A DNA stretch of 59,151 nucleotides from Flavobacteriaceae bacterium (GTDB lineage Bacteria > Bacteroidota > Bacteroidia > Flavobacteriales > Flavobacteriaceae), in assembly GCA_024743095.1 (NCBI GenBank), contig JANSXF010000024.1, positions 1-59,151 of the forward strand, written 5' to 3'. Positions 1 through 7,505 of this stretch are shown here, piece by piece. Made by a program: the position numbers and the translations under genes. How positions within the stretch are numbered: position 1 is the first letter of the stretch; each line of letters opens with the position of its first letter. The notes beneath the pieces are model-generated. The model searched no databases and was not told the DNA's origin. It saw only the letters and a program-made list of their open reading frames with translations.

Positions 1-112
1 ATAAGTAGTTGTTTATTAGCTACTTAAAGATAATAAATATCACCCTATAAAGCAAAGGACAAACGTATTTAAATTACTGAATATCAATATGTTAAAACTA
101 AAACCCTAATGC

Positions 113-196
113 ATGGATTTCCCCAAATATGACGAAGAACCGATGGTTGAGACCACCAAAAACGGAAAATTTGAGCCACCCAATAATTGGCCTTAG
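113..196 (+). CDS. possible 27-residue small protein
   Basis: A short ATG-to-TAG frame preceded in frame by a stop at 107-109. The product is acidic in its first half and ends with a proline- and asparagine-rich tail (NGKFEPPNNWP). The codons look protein-like, and the rest of 1-272 is AT-rich with no other frame I would defend. I do not recognise it. It lies between the left edge and the integrase, so it may be cargo of the integrated element or the decayed end of a longer gene. No clear promoter is seen. Weak call. Confidence 0.2.
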   Translation: MDFPKYDEEPMVETTKNGKFEPPNNWP

Positions 197-272
197 CGGT
201 TTGAAGATTAGACTTTTGTTTTAGTTCCAAGGATGCTCAATTTTATCCGGCTTATCCAACCTAGAACCAAAC

Positions 273-1520
273 TTAATTTTCACTGACCTTCTTATTGACA
301 ATACCGTGCATAGTATTAATGAGATTCTGCATGTCTTCCCCTATTTTATGTTCCAAAACTCTTGCATAGATTTGAGTAGTAGAAAGCTTGGTATGTCCCA
401 ACATCTTTGAAACTGTTTCAATTGGCACACCATTGGAAAGTGTCACTGTGGTGGCAAAAGTGTGCCTTGCTGTGTGGAATGTGACCCTTTTACGAATTCC
501 ACAGGCTTTACTGATCTCTTTCAGATAAAAATTGACTTTCTGGTTGCTGAATACGGGTAAAAGAACATTTTTGATTTTCCTTTCGGAAGACCCTTCATAT
601 TTCTTGATAATTTCCTTTGCTTGAGGCAGTAATGGTATTTTCAGTCTTTCATCGGTCTTCATCCTTGTGGTGAACAGCCAATCATTTCCATCTATTCCCT
701 TCATAACATGGTCAGGACTTAGCGCTTTCACGTCAATATAGGACAGGCCCGTATAACAACAAAACAGGAATACATCCTTTGTCCGTTCAACGCCTTGCTT
801 GGCAAAACTGGTTTCTTCAATGAGTCCAAGTTCCCTTTTCGTCAAATGTTCCCTTTGGGCTTTGACAAAATGAAGTTTATAGTTTTCAAAGGGATCCTTT
901 GATAACCAATCCATCCTTACCGCCAATCTTGACATTTTCTTAAGCCGCTCCATATGTTTCATCGCCCCATTATTGGTACACTTGGTACGAGTAGATGGCC
1001 TGTATTTTCTTAGGTATTGTTCAAAGTCGGATATAAATCGAAAGTTCAGTTTTTTGAGTTTTATATCCTCGATACCGTATTCCTCTTTTAAAAATAGGCC
1101 TATGCACCTTTCGGTAATAAAGTAGTTCTTTCTTGTTCCCGGGCGTAAAGATGTGTGCATGGTTCCGTTGTGGTAGGCAATCAATTGCTTCAATGTCTTT
1201 CCCCCTTCGTCTTCACCAAAGAACCTTGCCTTGATACCTAAAGGAGTGATTACCTTTTCCTCGGCCATCATCAATCTATGGGCCTCATGCAGGCCTGTAT
1301 AAATTTGGTCAAGGTACTTGTTCAAAGAGACCACATAATTGGAAAATCCCTTGCCCTTTTTACGGTTATTGTCCCATAAATTAGCTTTAATTTCCCGATT
1401 TATGCTAAAATCTGTACGCTCACAGTCGATGGTGATCCTACAATAAATAATAAGGTTATCGGATTGGACGCGGTGTTTCCTTGTGAAGAAATTAATTGTT
1501 AAGCGATTGTTTTTCTGCAT
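273..1520 (-). CDS. CTnDOT-like tyrosine recombinase (integrase)
   Basis: Site-specific integrase of 415 residues. An arm-binding domain and SAM-like core-binding domain occupy roughly residues 5-220, followed by the catalytic domain. Visible catalytic residues are HTARH (His349, Arg352), LGH (His376) and Tyr385. The position that normally holds the first catalytic arginine (TGLR) reads TGLS, with Ser260. The same substitution is known in the CTnDOT integrase IntDOT, so this is probably an active lineage feature rather than damage. The gene starts about 230 bases from the 3' end of tRNA-Pro and reads away from it, the usual geometry for an element integrated at a tRNA. The element would then extend left beyond the window. 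No excisionase or relaxase is visible. Confidence 0.92.
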   Translation of the reverse strand: MQKNNRLTINFFTRKHRVQSDNLIIYCRITIDCERTDFSINREIKANLWDNNRKKGKGFSNYVVSLNKYLDQIYTGLHEAHRLMMAEEKVITPLGIKARFFGEDEGGKTLKQLIAYHNGTMHTSLRPGTRKNYFITERCIGLFLKEEYGIEDIKLKKLNFRFISDFEQYLRKYRPSTRTKCTNNGAMKHMERLKKMSRLAVRMDWLSKDPFENYKLHFVKAQREHLTKRELGLIEETSFAKQGVERTKDVFLFCCYTGLSYIDVKALSPDHVMKGIDGNDWLFTTRMKTDERLKIPLLPQAKEIIKKYEGSSERKIKNVLLPVFSNQKVNFYLKEISKACGIRKRVTFHTARHTFATTVTLSNGVPIETVSKMLGHTKLSTTQIYARVLEHKIGEDMQNLINTMHGIVNKKVSEN

Positions 1521-1583
1521 GTTGTCATGTTTTTAACTGTTAATACTGTGAAAGTCAAAACACAAGCAAACTGCTTCAAAAGT

Positions 1584-1673
1584 CATCTAAAATTACAACA
1601 TAAAGTGTAATAATCTGCTCCCGTTAAGAACACGCTTTATATGATTTTAGATGGTTTTAATTGATTTTAGATG
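1584..1673. repeat. three copies of ATTTTAGATG beside the integrase
   Basis: TGATTTTAGATG occurs at 1642-1653 and again at 1662-1673, exactly 20 bases apart. An inverted copy of the ten-base core (CATCTAAAAT) lies at 1584-1593. They sit between the integrase start and tRNA-Pro, where arm-type integrase sites of CTnDOT-like elements are found. The role is inferred from position; the repeats are seen directly. Confidence 0.5.
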
Positions 1674-1689
1674 ATATGCCTAAAAACAC

Positions 1690-1723
1690 AAAACACTGAA
1701 AATCATAAGATTAACAGTGTTTT
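1690..1723 (-). terminator. probable terminator of the tRNA-Ser/tRNA-Pro transcript
   Basis: AAAACACTG at 1690-1698 is the inverted complement of CAGTGTTTT at 1715-1723, with a 16-base loop. Read leftward the second arm ends in a T-rich tail. It lies just past the tRNA-Pro 3' end. The long loop makes it less certain than the other terminators here. Confidence 0.5.
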
Positions 1724-1746
1724 GATTTTACTTAAATAAGTTAAGT

Positions 1747-1820
1747 CGGGGTGGCAGGATTCGAACCTGCGACCTCCTGCTCCCAAAGCAGGCGCGATAA
1801 CCGGGCTACGCTACACCCCG
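1747..1820 (-). tRNA. tRNA-Pro (anticodon TGG)
   Basis: A 74-base cloverleaf read on the minus strand. The acceptor stem is cggggtg/caccccg, the T arm contains ggttcgaatcc, and the anticodon stem cctgc/gcagg encloses a loop with TGG. CCA is not encoded. It is probably co-transcribed with tRNA-Ser 20 bases upstream. Its 3' end faces the integrase and is a plausible attachment site. Confidence 0.95.
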
Positions 1821-1840
1821 ATCTATTTAAAATAGAAAAG

Positions 1841-1924
1841 CGGAGAGACTGGGACTCGAACCCAGGCGACAGTTACCCGCCGACAGATTAGCAATCTGCT
1901 CCGTTACCACTCCGGCACCTCTCC
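1841..1924 (-). tRNA. tRNA-Ser (anticodon GCT)
   Basis: An 84-base class II tRNA on the minus strand. It has acceptor ggagagg/tctctcc with G discriminator, a long variable arm, T arm ggttcgagtcc and anticodon loop ttgctaa. CCA is not encoded. It is the first gene of a two-tRNA unit. Confidence 0.95.
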
Positions 1925-1963
1925 TATTATGTATTATGAACGTGCACTCTGAAAATGCGGATG

Positions 1964-1994
1964 CAAATGTACCTTTTCAGATGTAAGATCGCAA
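1964..1994 (-). promoter_or_regulatory. promoter of the tRNA-Ser/tRNA-Pro unit
   Basis: On the minus strand TTG (1992-1994) is followed after 20 bases by TACATTTG (1964-1971). This is a full match to the Bacteroidota -33/-7 pattern, placed about 35 bases before the expected transcript start region and upstream of tRNA-Ser. Confidence 0.7.
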
Positions 1995-2036
1995 CTATTT
2001 TTTCACTTTTTTAATAGAACTTTTATAACACCATTG

Positions 2037-4073
2037 TTATTCAGGATATTCTACACGCAAATGATAGATATTCGTAAGCTTTAGTTTGAGTACTTTCTTC
2101 ACCATTTCAATCTCTTTTAGCGTAATATTGGCATTCAAATATTGATTGGCCTGCATCTGCCCTTTTACTATTTTCTCCACAAACTCATCAATAATCGTAA
2201 AAGTTGGGTTCTTCAAACTTTTGGAGGCCGCCTCAACGGCATCGGACATCATTAAAATAGCTGTTTCTTTGGAAAAAGGTATAGGGCCTGGGTATTTAAA
2301 GTCATCCTTGTCCACATCCTGTTCCAACTCTTGTTGTTTTTTGTAAAAATAATAGACCAATGTTGTTCCATGGTGGGTTCTGATAAAATCAATCACCCTG
2401 TCTGGAAGATTGTTTTTTCGGGCAATCTCGATCCCATTGATCACGTGGTCAATGATAATCTTGGCACTTTCCTTTGGAGGAAGGTCATCGTGCGGATTAA
2501 CATTGGTGATTTGATTCTCAGTAAAATAGGTAGGGCGCTCCATTTTACCAATATCGTGATAGAGTGCACCTACCCTCACCAACATGGCATTGGCCCCAAT
2601 CTCATTGGCCGCAGCTTCAGCAAGGTTGGCCACTTGTAGGGAATGATGAAAAGTTCCGGGCGCTTTGTCCGATAGCTCTTTGAGCAGTTTGGAATTGGTA
2701 TCTGAAAGTTCCAACAAGGATACATCCGATACAAGTCCGAACAGTTTCTCGAACATGTAGATCAGTGGCTGGGCAAAAAGGGTCAACAATCCATTAAGGA
2801 CAAATACACCGAACAAGATCCATTCAATGTTGTCCATATTCCCTTCATGAATAGCATGGAAGGCAAAATAACCTACAATGTATATCAAAGTAATTTGACC
2901 TACGGAGATAAACAGATTTGCCCTCTTATACAGTTCTGAGGCCGTTAATATGGTTACTATACCGGCAATGATCTGCAGAAAGATATATTCAAAACTGTTG
3001 GCGACCACAAAACCAAGGATAAGCACTGTAAGTACATGGACAAAAAGTCCCAATCTTGCATCAAAAAAGTTCTTCAAGATCAACGGTAAAATACACAGTG
3101 GAACCATATAGATAAAGTCCTCATAATGTTTGACCATCAAGGTTGTGGCAATTACCATCAACAAGATATTGAAGAAAATAAAGGTCACCTTGTTATTGTT
3201 CTGAAAAATATCGTTCCTGTAACGTTTCAAAAACAAAAACAACATTATAAGTACCAAGGCCACCAAAATCGTATACCCCAATAAAATGAAATAGTAATTA
3301 CTGCCCATCCAAAGCTCGGATTCGTATTCATCCTTAAGGGAGTTCAGTATTTTAAAGTCTCCGTTCTCCACAATTTCGCCCTTGGCAATGATCAATTGTC
3401 CTTGATCCACTTCCCCTCGAGTGTACGAAATCTTGGAAAGCTCATCATTCAAGGCACTTTCCGTTAGCGTATCATCATAAAAAAGATTGGCTTTTAGACT
3501 ATTCTTAATAAGGGATTGAAGGCGTCCTGCCCCATCGACCCTCACATCCGAAAAAAGTTCGTTCACCTTCTTTTTGGCCTGCTCAAGACTCAGGTAGTCA
3601 CTAGGGGAAACTGGCTGTGCCTCATTGCTCTTGACCACCACGGTGGATTTTGATTGTGGCAGATTTTGAAAAATCCCATGAAGGTATACTTCATCAATAA
3701 TTTCTTCAGAAACGTTTCTCAATGATTGCCGTTCGGAGGAAGTAAGGTTTCCCGATTGAAAAACTGTGTTCAACCCTTCCTGAACTTCTTGCTTTACTTT
3801 GGAAACCAAAGAAGCGTTGTATGTGTAGTAATCTGTTTTATTGGTTTTAATGGAAGATTGCTCCTCTTGAATTTCTTCTTGGGTCTTTTGAATGGAGAAA
3901 TCTATTGGGGCATAGAGGTTTTCATATTGCCAAGGTTTTCCTTTTTGGAACTCATACTTGAACTTGCCCCCTTTTGGGAAGAAAAAAACAATCAGCGCTA
4001 CCGATACCACATATAGGAAATACTTGTAGACCAGTGATTGGTGTTTATATACATTATCCAAAGTTTTTCCCAT
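2037..4073 (-). CDS. 7TM-HD membrane phosphodiesterase (PgpH-like)
   Basis: A 678-residue membrane protein. It has one N-terminal membrane segment (about residues 15-33), a long extracytoplasmic region (about 35-255) of the 7TMR-HDED type, about seven closely spaced membrane segments (about 260-445), and a cytoplasmic HD domain. The HD domain shows FHHSLQVANL near 477 and LYHDIGKME near 505, with a later HHGTT. In this family (PgpH in Listeria) the HD domain hydrolyses cyclic di-AMP at the membrane. The substrate here is inferred from the family. The gene is divergent from the thiolase, separated by about 115 bases. Confidence 0.88.
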   Translation of the reverse strand: MGKTLDNVYKHQSLVYKYFLYVVSVALIVFFFPKGGKFKYEFQKGKPWQYENLYAPIDFSIQKTQEEIQEEQSSIKTNKTDYYTYNASLVSKVKQEVQEGLNTVFQSGNLTSSERQSLRNVSEEIIDEVYLHGIFQNLPQSKSTVVVKSNEAQPVSPSDYLSLEQAKKKVNELFSDVRVDGAGRLQSLIKNSLKANLFYDDTLTESALNDELSKISYTRGEVDQGQLIIAKGEIVENGDFKILNSLKDEYESELWMGSNYYFILLGYTILVALVLIMLFLFLKRYRNDIFQNNNKVTFIFFNILLMVIATTLMVKHYEDFIYMVPLCILPLILKNFFDARLGLFVHVLTVLILGFVVANSFEYIFLQIIAGIVTILTASELYKRANLFISVGQITLIYIVGYFAFHAIHEGNMDNIEWILFGVFVLNGLLTLFAQPLIYMFEKLFGLVSDVSLLELSDTNSKLLKELSDKAPGTFHHSLQVANLAEAAANEIGANAMLVRVGALYHDIGKMERPTYFTENQITNVNPHDDLPPKESAKIIIDHVINGIEIARKNNLPDRVIDFIRTHHGTTLVYYFYKKQQELEQDVDKDDFKYPGPIPFSKETAILMMSDAVEAASKSLKNPTFTIIDEFVEKIVKGQMQANQYLNANITLKEIEMVKKVLKLKLTNIYHLRVEYPE

Positions 4074-4188
4074 TCCGTAACACTGTTAGCTTCAAAAATA
4101 GAAAATTAATATATAAGAAGTGGGTTGCCTGGGCTCCTTATCCGTTTGCATTTAAATTTAGTATTTTCGCAGGAGTAAAAATGCACAT

Positions 4189-5364
4189 ATGAAGAAAGTA
4201 GTAATCGTTTCCGCTGCAAGAACACCAATTGGCAGTTTTATGGGAGCTTTATCCACTGTTCCTGCTCCAAAATTGGGTGCTGTCGCCATAAAGGGTGCTT
4301 TGGACAAAATAGGCCTTAAGCCCGAACTTGTGGAAGAGGTTTTAATGGGCAATGTGGTACAAGCAGGTACCGGGCAGGCACCGGCGAGACAGGCCGCAAT
4401 TTTTGCCGGAATACCCAATACCGTGCCCTGCACCACAGTGAACAAAGTATGTTCTTCCGGAATGAAAACGATTATGCAAGGGGCACAATCCATCGCTTTG
4501 GGCGAAAATTCGATTGTTGTTTCCGGAGGCATGGAAAATATGAGCCTCATCCCCCATTATGCCTACATGAGAAGCGGAACCAAGTTCGGTCCCGCCACTT
4601 TGGTGGATGGTATGCAGAAAGATGGTCTTGTGGATGCGTATGATCATAATGCCATGGGAGTTTGTGCCGATGCCTGTGCAACTGAATATAAATTTAGCAG
4701 GGAAGATCAGGATGCATACGCCATACAGTCCTACAAAAGGTCTGCAGAAGCATGGAAAAGTGGAAAATTTGATAATGAAGTTGTTCCAGTAGAAGTACCT
4801 CAGCGAAGAGGCGAACCTATTATCGTGAGCGAAGACGAAGAATATAAAAATGTAAAATTAGAAAAGGTAGCTTCCCTACGCCCAGCTTTCAGCAAAGACG
4901 GTACGGTTACCGCTGCCAATGCCTCAACCATTAACGATGGCGCAGCCGCAGTTGTTTTAATGAGCGAGGAGAAGGCCAAAGAACTTGGTTTGACGCCATT
5001 GGCGACCATTAGAGGTTATGCCGATGCCGCACATGAGCCAGAATGGTTCACGACCGCTCCGGCCAAAGCACTTCCAAAAGCGTTGGACCGCGCAGGGGTA
5101 TCCATCGAGGATATTGATTATTTTGAGTTCAACGAAGCGTTTTCGGTAGTGGGTCTGGCCAATATGAAGATTCTTGGTCTTAGCGATTCAAATGTAAATG
5201 TTAACGGTGGTGCAGTTTCCTTGGGGCACCCTTTGGGCTGTTCTGGAGCAAGGATTACCATCACCCTCTTGAATATATTGGAGCAAAACAATGCCAAATT
5301 GGGAGCTGCGGCCATTTGTAATGGTGGTGGCGGAGCATCATCCATTGTTTTGGAAAGAAATTAG
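4189..5364 (+). CDS. acetyl-CoA acetyltransferase (thiolase)
   Basis: A 391-residue thiolase that condenses or cleaves acetoacetyl-CoA. The nucleophilic cysteine is in NKVCSSGMK (Cys88). The other active-site elements are GHPLGCSGAR near 347 and the C-terminal cysteine in ICNGGGGAS (Cys377). The length is standard for the family. It could serve ketone-body or branched-chain catabolism, or isoprenoid precursor supply; the context does not decide. The NlpC/P60 gene follows 20 bases later on the same strand, so co-transcription is possible. Confidence 0.93.
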   Translation: MKKVVIVSAARTPIGSFMGALSTVPAPKLGAVAIKGALDKIGLKPELVEEVLMGNVVQAGTGQAPARQAAIFAGIPNTVPCTTVNKVCSSGMKTIMQGAQSIALGENSIVVSGGMENMSLIPHYAYMRSGTKFGPATLVDGMQKDGLVDAYDHNAMGVCADACATEYKFSREDQDAYAIQSYKRSAEAWKSGKFDNEVVPVEVPQRRGEPIIVSEDEEYKNVKLEKVASLRPAFSKDGTVTAANASTINDGAAAVVLMSEEKAKELGLTPLATIRGYADAAHEPEWFTTAPAKALPKALDRAGVSIEDIDYFEFNEAFSVVGLANMKILGLSDSNVNVNGGAVSLGHPLGCSGARITITLLNILEQNNAKLGAAAICNGGGGASSIVLERN

Positions 5365-5384
5365 TGATTCAATCTGTACAGTAA

Positions 5385-6137
5385 ATGCAATATGGAATTT
5401 GTCCTCTAAGTATTGTTCCCATTAGAACAAACCCGGACGATTGTGCCGAAATGTCTTCCCAGTTATTATACGGGGAGCATTTTAAAGTTTTGGAGAGCAG
5501 GAAAAAATGGAGCAAGATCAGGTCCGCTTATGACAAATTTGAAGGTTGGATTTCCAACAATCAACTGAGGTTTATCAACGAGGATATCTACAACGAAATT
5601 GAGGTCCAAAAACCACAAAAAGTATCCTCTGATATTGTCTCGCACATCTGCACCAATGATGGCATGCTATTGCCCATACTTTTGGGATCCATGATAAATT
5701 CTTCGGTCCTGCTCAACCATACGTTTGAGGGTAATGTTTACATGGATAAAAATCCAAAGGAAAGCCTGGTGGATATTGCTATCATGTATTTAAAGGCACC
5801 TTACTTGGCCGGTGGAAAAACGCCGTTCGGTATCGACTGTTCCGGTTTTACACAGATGGTATATAAAATAAATGGCTACTCGTTGGAACGTACAGCTGCC
5901 GGTCAGTCAAAGCAGGGGGAAGCTTTGAGTTTTATTGAAGAAAGCGAACCGGGCGACTTGGCATTTTTTGATGATAACGAGGGTATTCTAGACCATGTCG
6001 GCATTATTTTGAAGGACAATTACATTATCCACGTAAACGGACACGTTAGAATTGACCGGATAGACCATACGGGCATATTCAACTCCGAAGAAAAATTGTA
6101 CACCCATCAATTACGGGTCATCAAAAAAGTGATATAA
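5385..6137 (+). CDS. NlpC/P60 family peptidoglycan hydrolase with SH3-like domain
   Basis: A 250-residue protein. The N-terminal part (about 1-75) resembles a bacterial SH3 domain (KWSKIRSAYDKFEGWI), and the C-terminal part (about 125-250) is an NlpC/P60 cysteine peptidase. The catalytic cysteine lies in IDCSGFTQMV, the histidine in LDHVGII, and a third polar residue in IIHVNGH. These enzymes cut the gamma-D-Glu to diamino acid bond of cell-wall peptides. No signal peptide is visible, so it may act on recycled wall peptides in the cytoplasm or be exported another way. It ends at a hairpin shared with the convergent TPR gene. Confidence 0.88.
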   Translation: MQYGICPLSIVPIRTNPDDCAEMSSQLLYGEHFKVLESRKKWSKIRSAYDKFEGWISNNQLRFINEDIYNEIEVQKPQKVSSDIVSHICTNDGMLLPILLGSMINSSVLLNHTFEGNVYMDKNPKESLVDIAIMYLKAPYLAGGKTPFGIDCSGFTQMVYKINGYSLERTAAGQSKQGEALSFIEESEPGDLAFFDDNEGILDHVGIILKDNYIIHVNGHVRIDRIDHTGIFNSEEKLYTHQLRVIKKVI

Positions 6138-6141
6138 AAAA

Positions 6142-6161
6142 AGCCCCGAATTATCGAGGCT
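6142..6161. terminator. terminator between the NlpC/P60 and TPR genes
   Basis: AGCCCCG and CGAGGCT flank a six-base loop with one mismatch. A run of seven A on the left gives a direct T tract for leftward transcription, and TTTTTT follows on the right after CA. It probably serves both convergent genes. Confidence 0.7.
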
Positions 6162-6189
6162 CATTTTTTACAGGAAGTTAATCATATAA

Positions 6190-7452
6190 TTACTCTCCCA
6201 AAAGCTTTTTGATTCTCATGAAGTTTTCATTGTCACCCAAAGCCCCATAAATGTTTTTCAACTGGGTCAAGATACTTTCGTTATCCGGGTTTGACTGTAA
6301 TGCATCTTCCAATACAGCAGCTCCTTCTTTGAACAAGCTGTCCTTTTTCTCCTTAAGCTCATCGTACTTGGCGATATCGGCTTTGGAGGTTCCCAGTGCG
6401 TTCATTTCATCAATAAGACCATTACCTTCGTTCACATAGGTGGTGGAAAGGTTCAATAGCGCATTGATATAACCTGGATCAATGGCCAAGGCTTTTTTGT
6501 AGGCATCCCTTGCGTCTTGCAAGTTTCCTTGCTCCATATTGATTACACCAATATTGTATAGCAAATCGGCATTGTCAGGAGCCATAGCAGATGCTTGTCC
6601 CATCAATTCCTTGAACTTCTCTTTATCCCCAATGGCATAGTATAGGTTGGCTTCACCCAATACCAAGTTTACATCTTCTGGATTTTCAGCTCGTGCATCC
6701 GCGTAAGCTTCAATAGCTTTTTCGTTCTCACCCATTTGTTGATAAATCAACGCAATGTTCTTAACGATCTCAGGTTTTTTGGAAGGGCTTATCTCCTCTT
6801 TGGGATCTTTGTGGGTTCCCGCTTTTACATAAAGGTCACGAGTTGCCTTGTCCATGCTTTCGGTTTCACCGGACTCGACGTTTACGGCAGTATACGTTGT
6901 AGATTCACCATTGTAACCCAAGTCCTTAAGTTCCTTGTAATATTTCAAGGCATCTTCGTAATCCTGACCGTTTACAGCACTGCTGGCGGCATAATAAAGA
7001 TATACGGTATCCTTAGGGCTTAATTTGTAGCCCATATATAATTTCTCCGCTGCATCACCGAACTTTTTGTTGTTGTTGTCCTCAACGGCAGAGTTTACCA
7101 AATCAGCAGTCATTTGGCCCATTTTTTCTTGGGCCACTGAAGTATATTTGGATTTACCATCCGCTTCTTCTATCTCGATTACTTTGTTGTAAGCATCCAC
7201 AGCTTCTTGAAATGCGGAAACCTCACCCTTTTTGGCCAACTCGTAGTTTGCATTTCCCAATAGGGCATAATACTCGGCCTGATCTTTCTCTTTGGCCGAA
7301 CCGATTGTGGAAGATGCACTTACCAAAGCTGCTTTTGCAGCTGCGGCATCACCATCCTTAAGAGCCTTTTCTGCCGTCTTCATCTCATCCTTCTGGGCAA
7401 ACCCTATTGCGGATACCCCTACGGCCAATAGCATTAATATTCTTGTTCTCAT
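6190..7452 (-). CDS. secreted tetratricopeptide-repeat protein
   Basis: A 420-residue protein with a signal peptide (MRTRILMLLAVGVSAIGFAQ) cut near residue 20. TPR helices fill much of the mature chain, clearest in the C-terminal half (for example GDNADLLYNIG-like and DPGYINALLNLS-like repeats near 295-340). TPR arrays bind other proteins. Periplasmic members in Bacteroidota often act in envelope assembly, but no specific partner can be named. It lies 53 bases downstream of gyrA on the same strand; no strong terminator is seen between them, so readthrough is possible. Confidence 0.8.
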   Translation of the reverse strand: MRTRILMLLAVGVSAIGFAQKDEMKTAEKALKDGDAAAAKAALVSASSTIGSAKEKDQAEYYALLGNANYELAKKGEVSAFQEAVDAYNKVIEIEEADGKSKYTSVAQEKMGQMTADLVNSAVEDNNNKKFGDAAEKLYMGYKLSPKDTVYLYYAASSAVNGQDYEDALKYYKELKDLGYNGESTTYTAVNVESGETESMDKATRDLYVKAGTHKDPKEEISPSKKPEIVKNIALIYQQMGENEKAIEAYADARAENPEDVNLVLGEANLYYAIGDKEKFKELMGQASAMAPDNADLLYNIGVINMEQGNLQDARDAYKKALAIDPGYINALLNLSTTYVNEGNGLIDEMNALGTSKADIAKYDELKEKKDSLFKEGAAVLEDALQSNPDNESILTQLKNIYGALGDNENFMRIKKLLGE

Positions 7453-7505
7453 GTTTAAAATTGAAATTATTTAGTGTTTATCGATTATTACTTATAATAT
7501 ACTAA

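Noticed and set aside
273..1520. Integrase inactivated by loss of ArgI
   Set aside because: Ser at this position is normal for the CTnDOT integrase lineage, and the other catalytic residues are intact.
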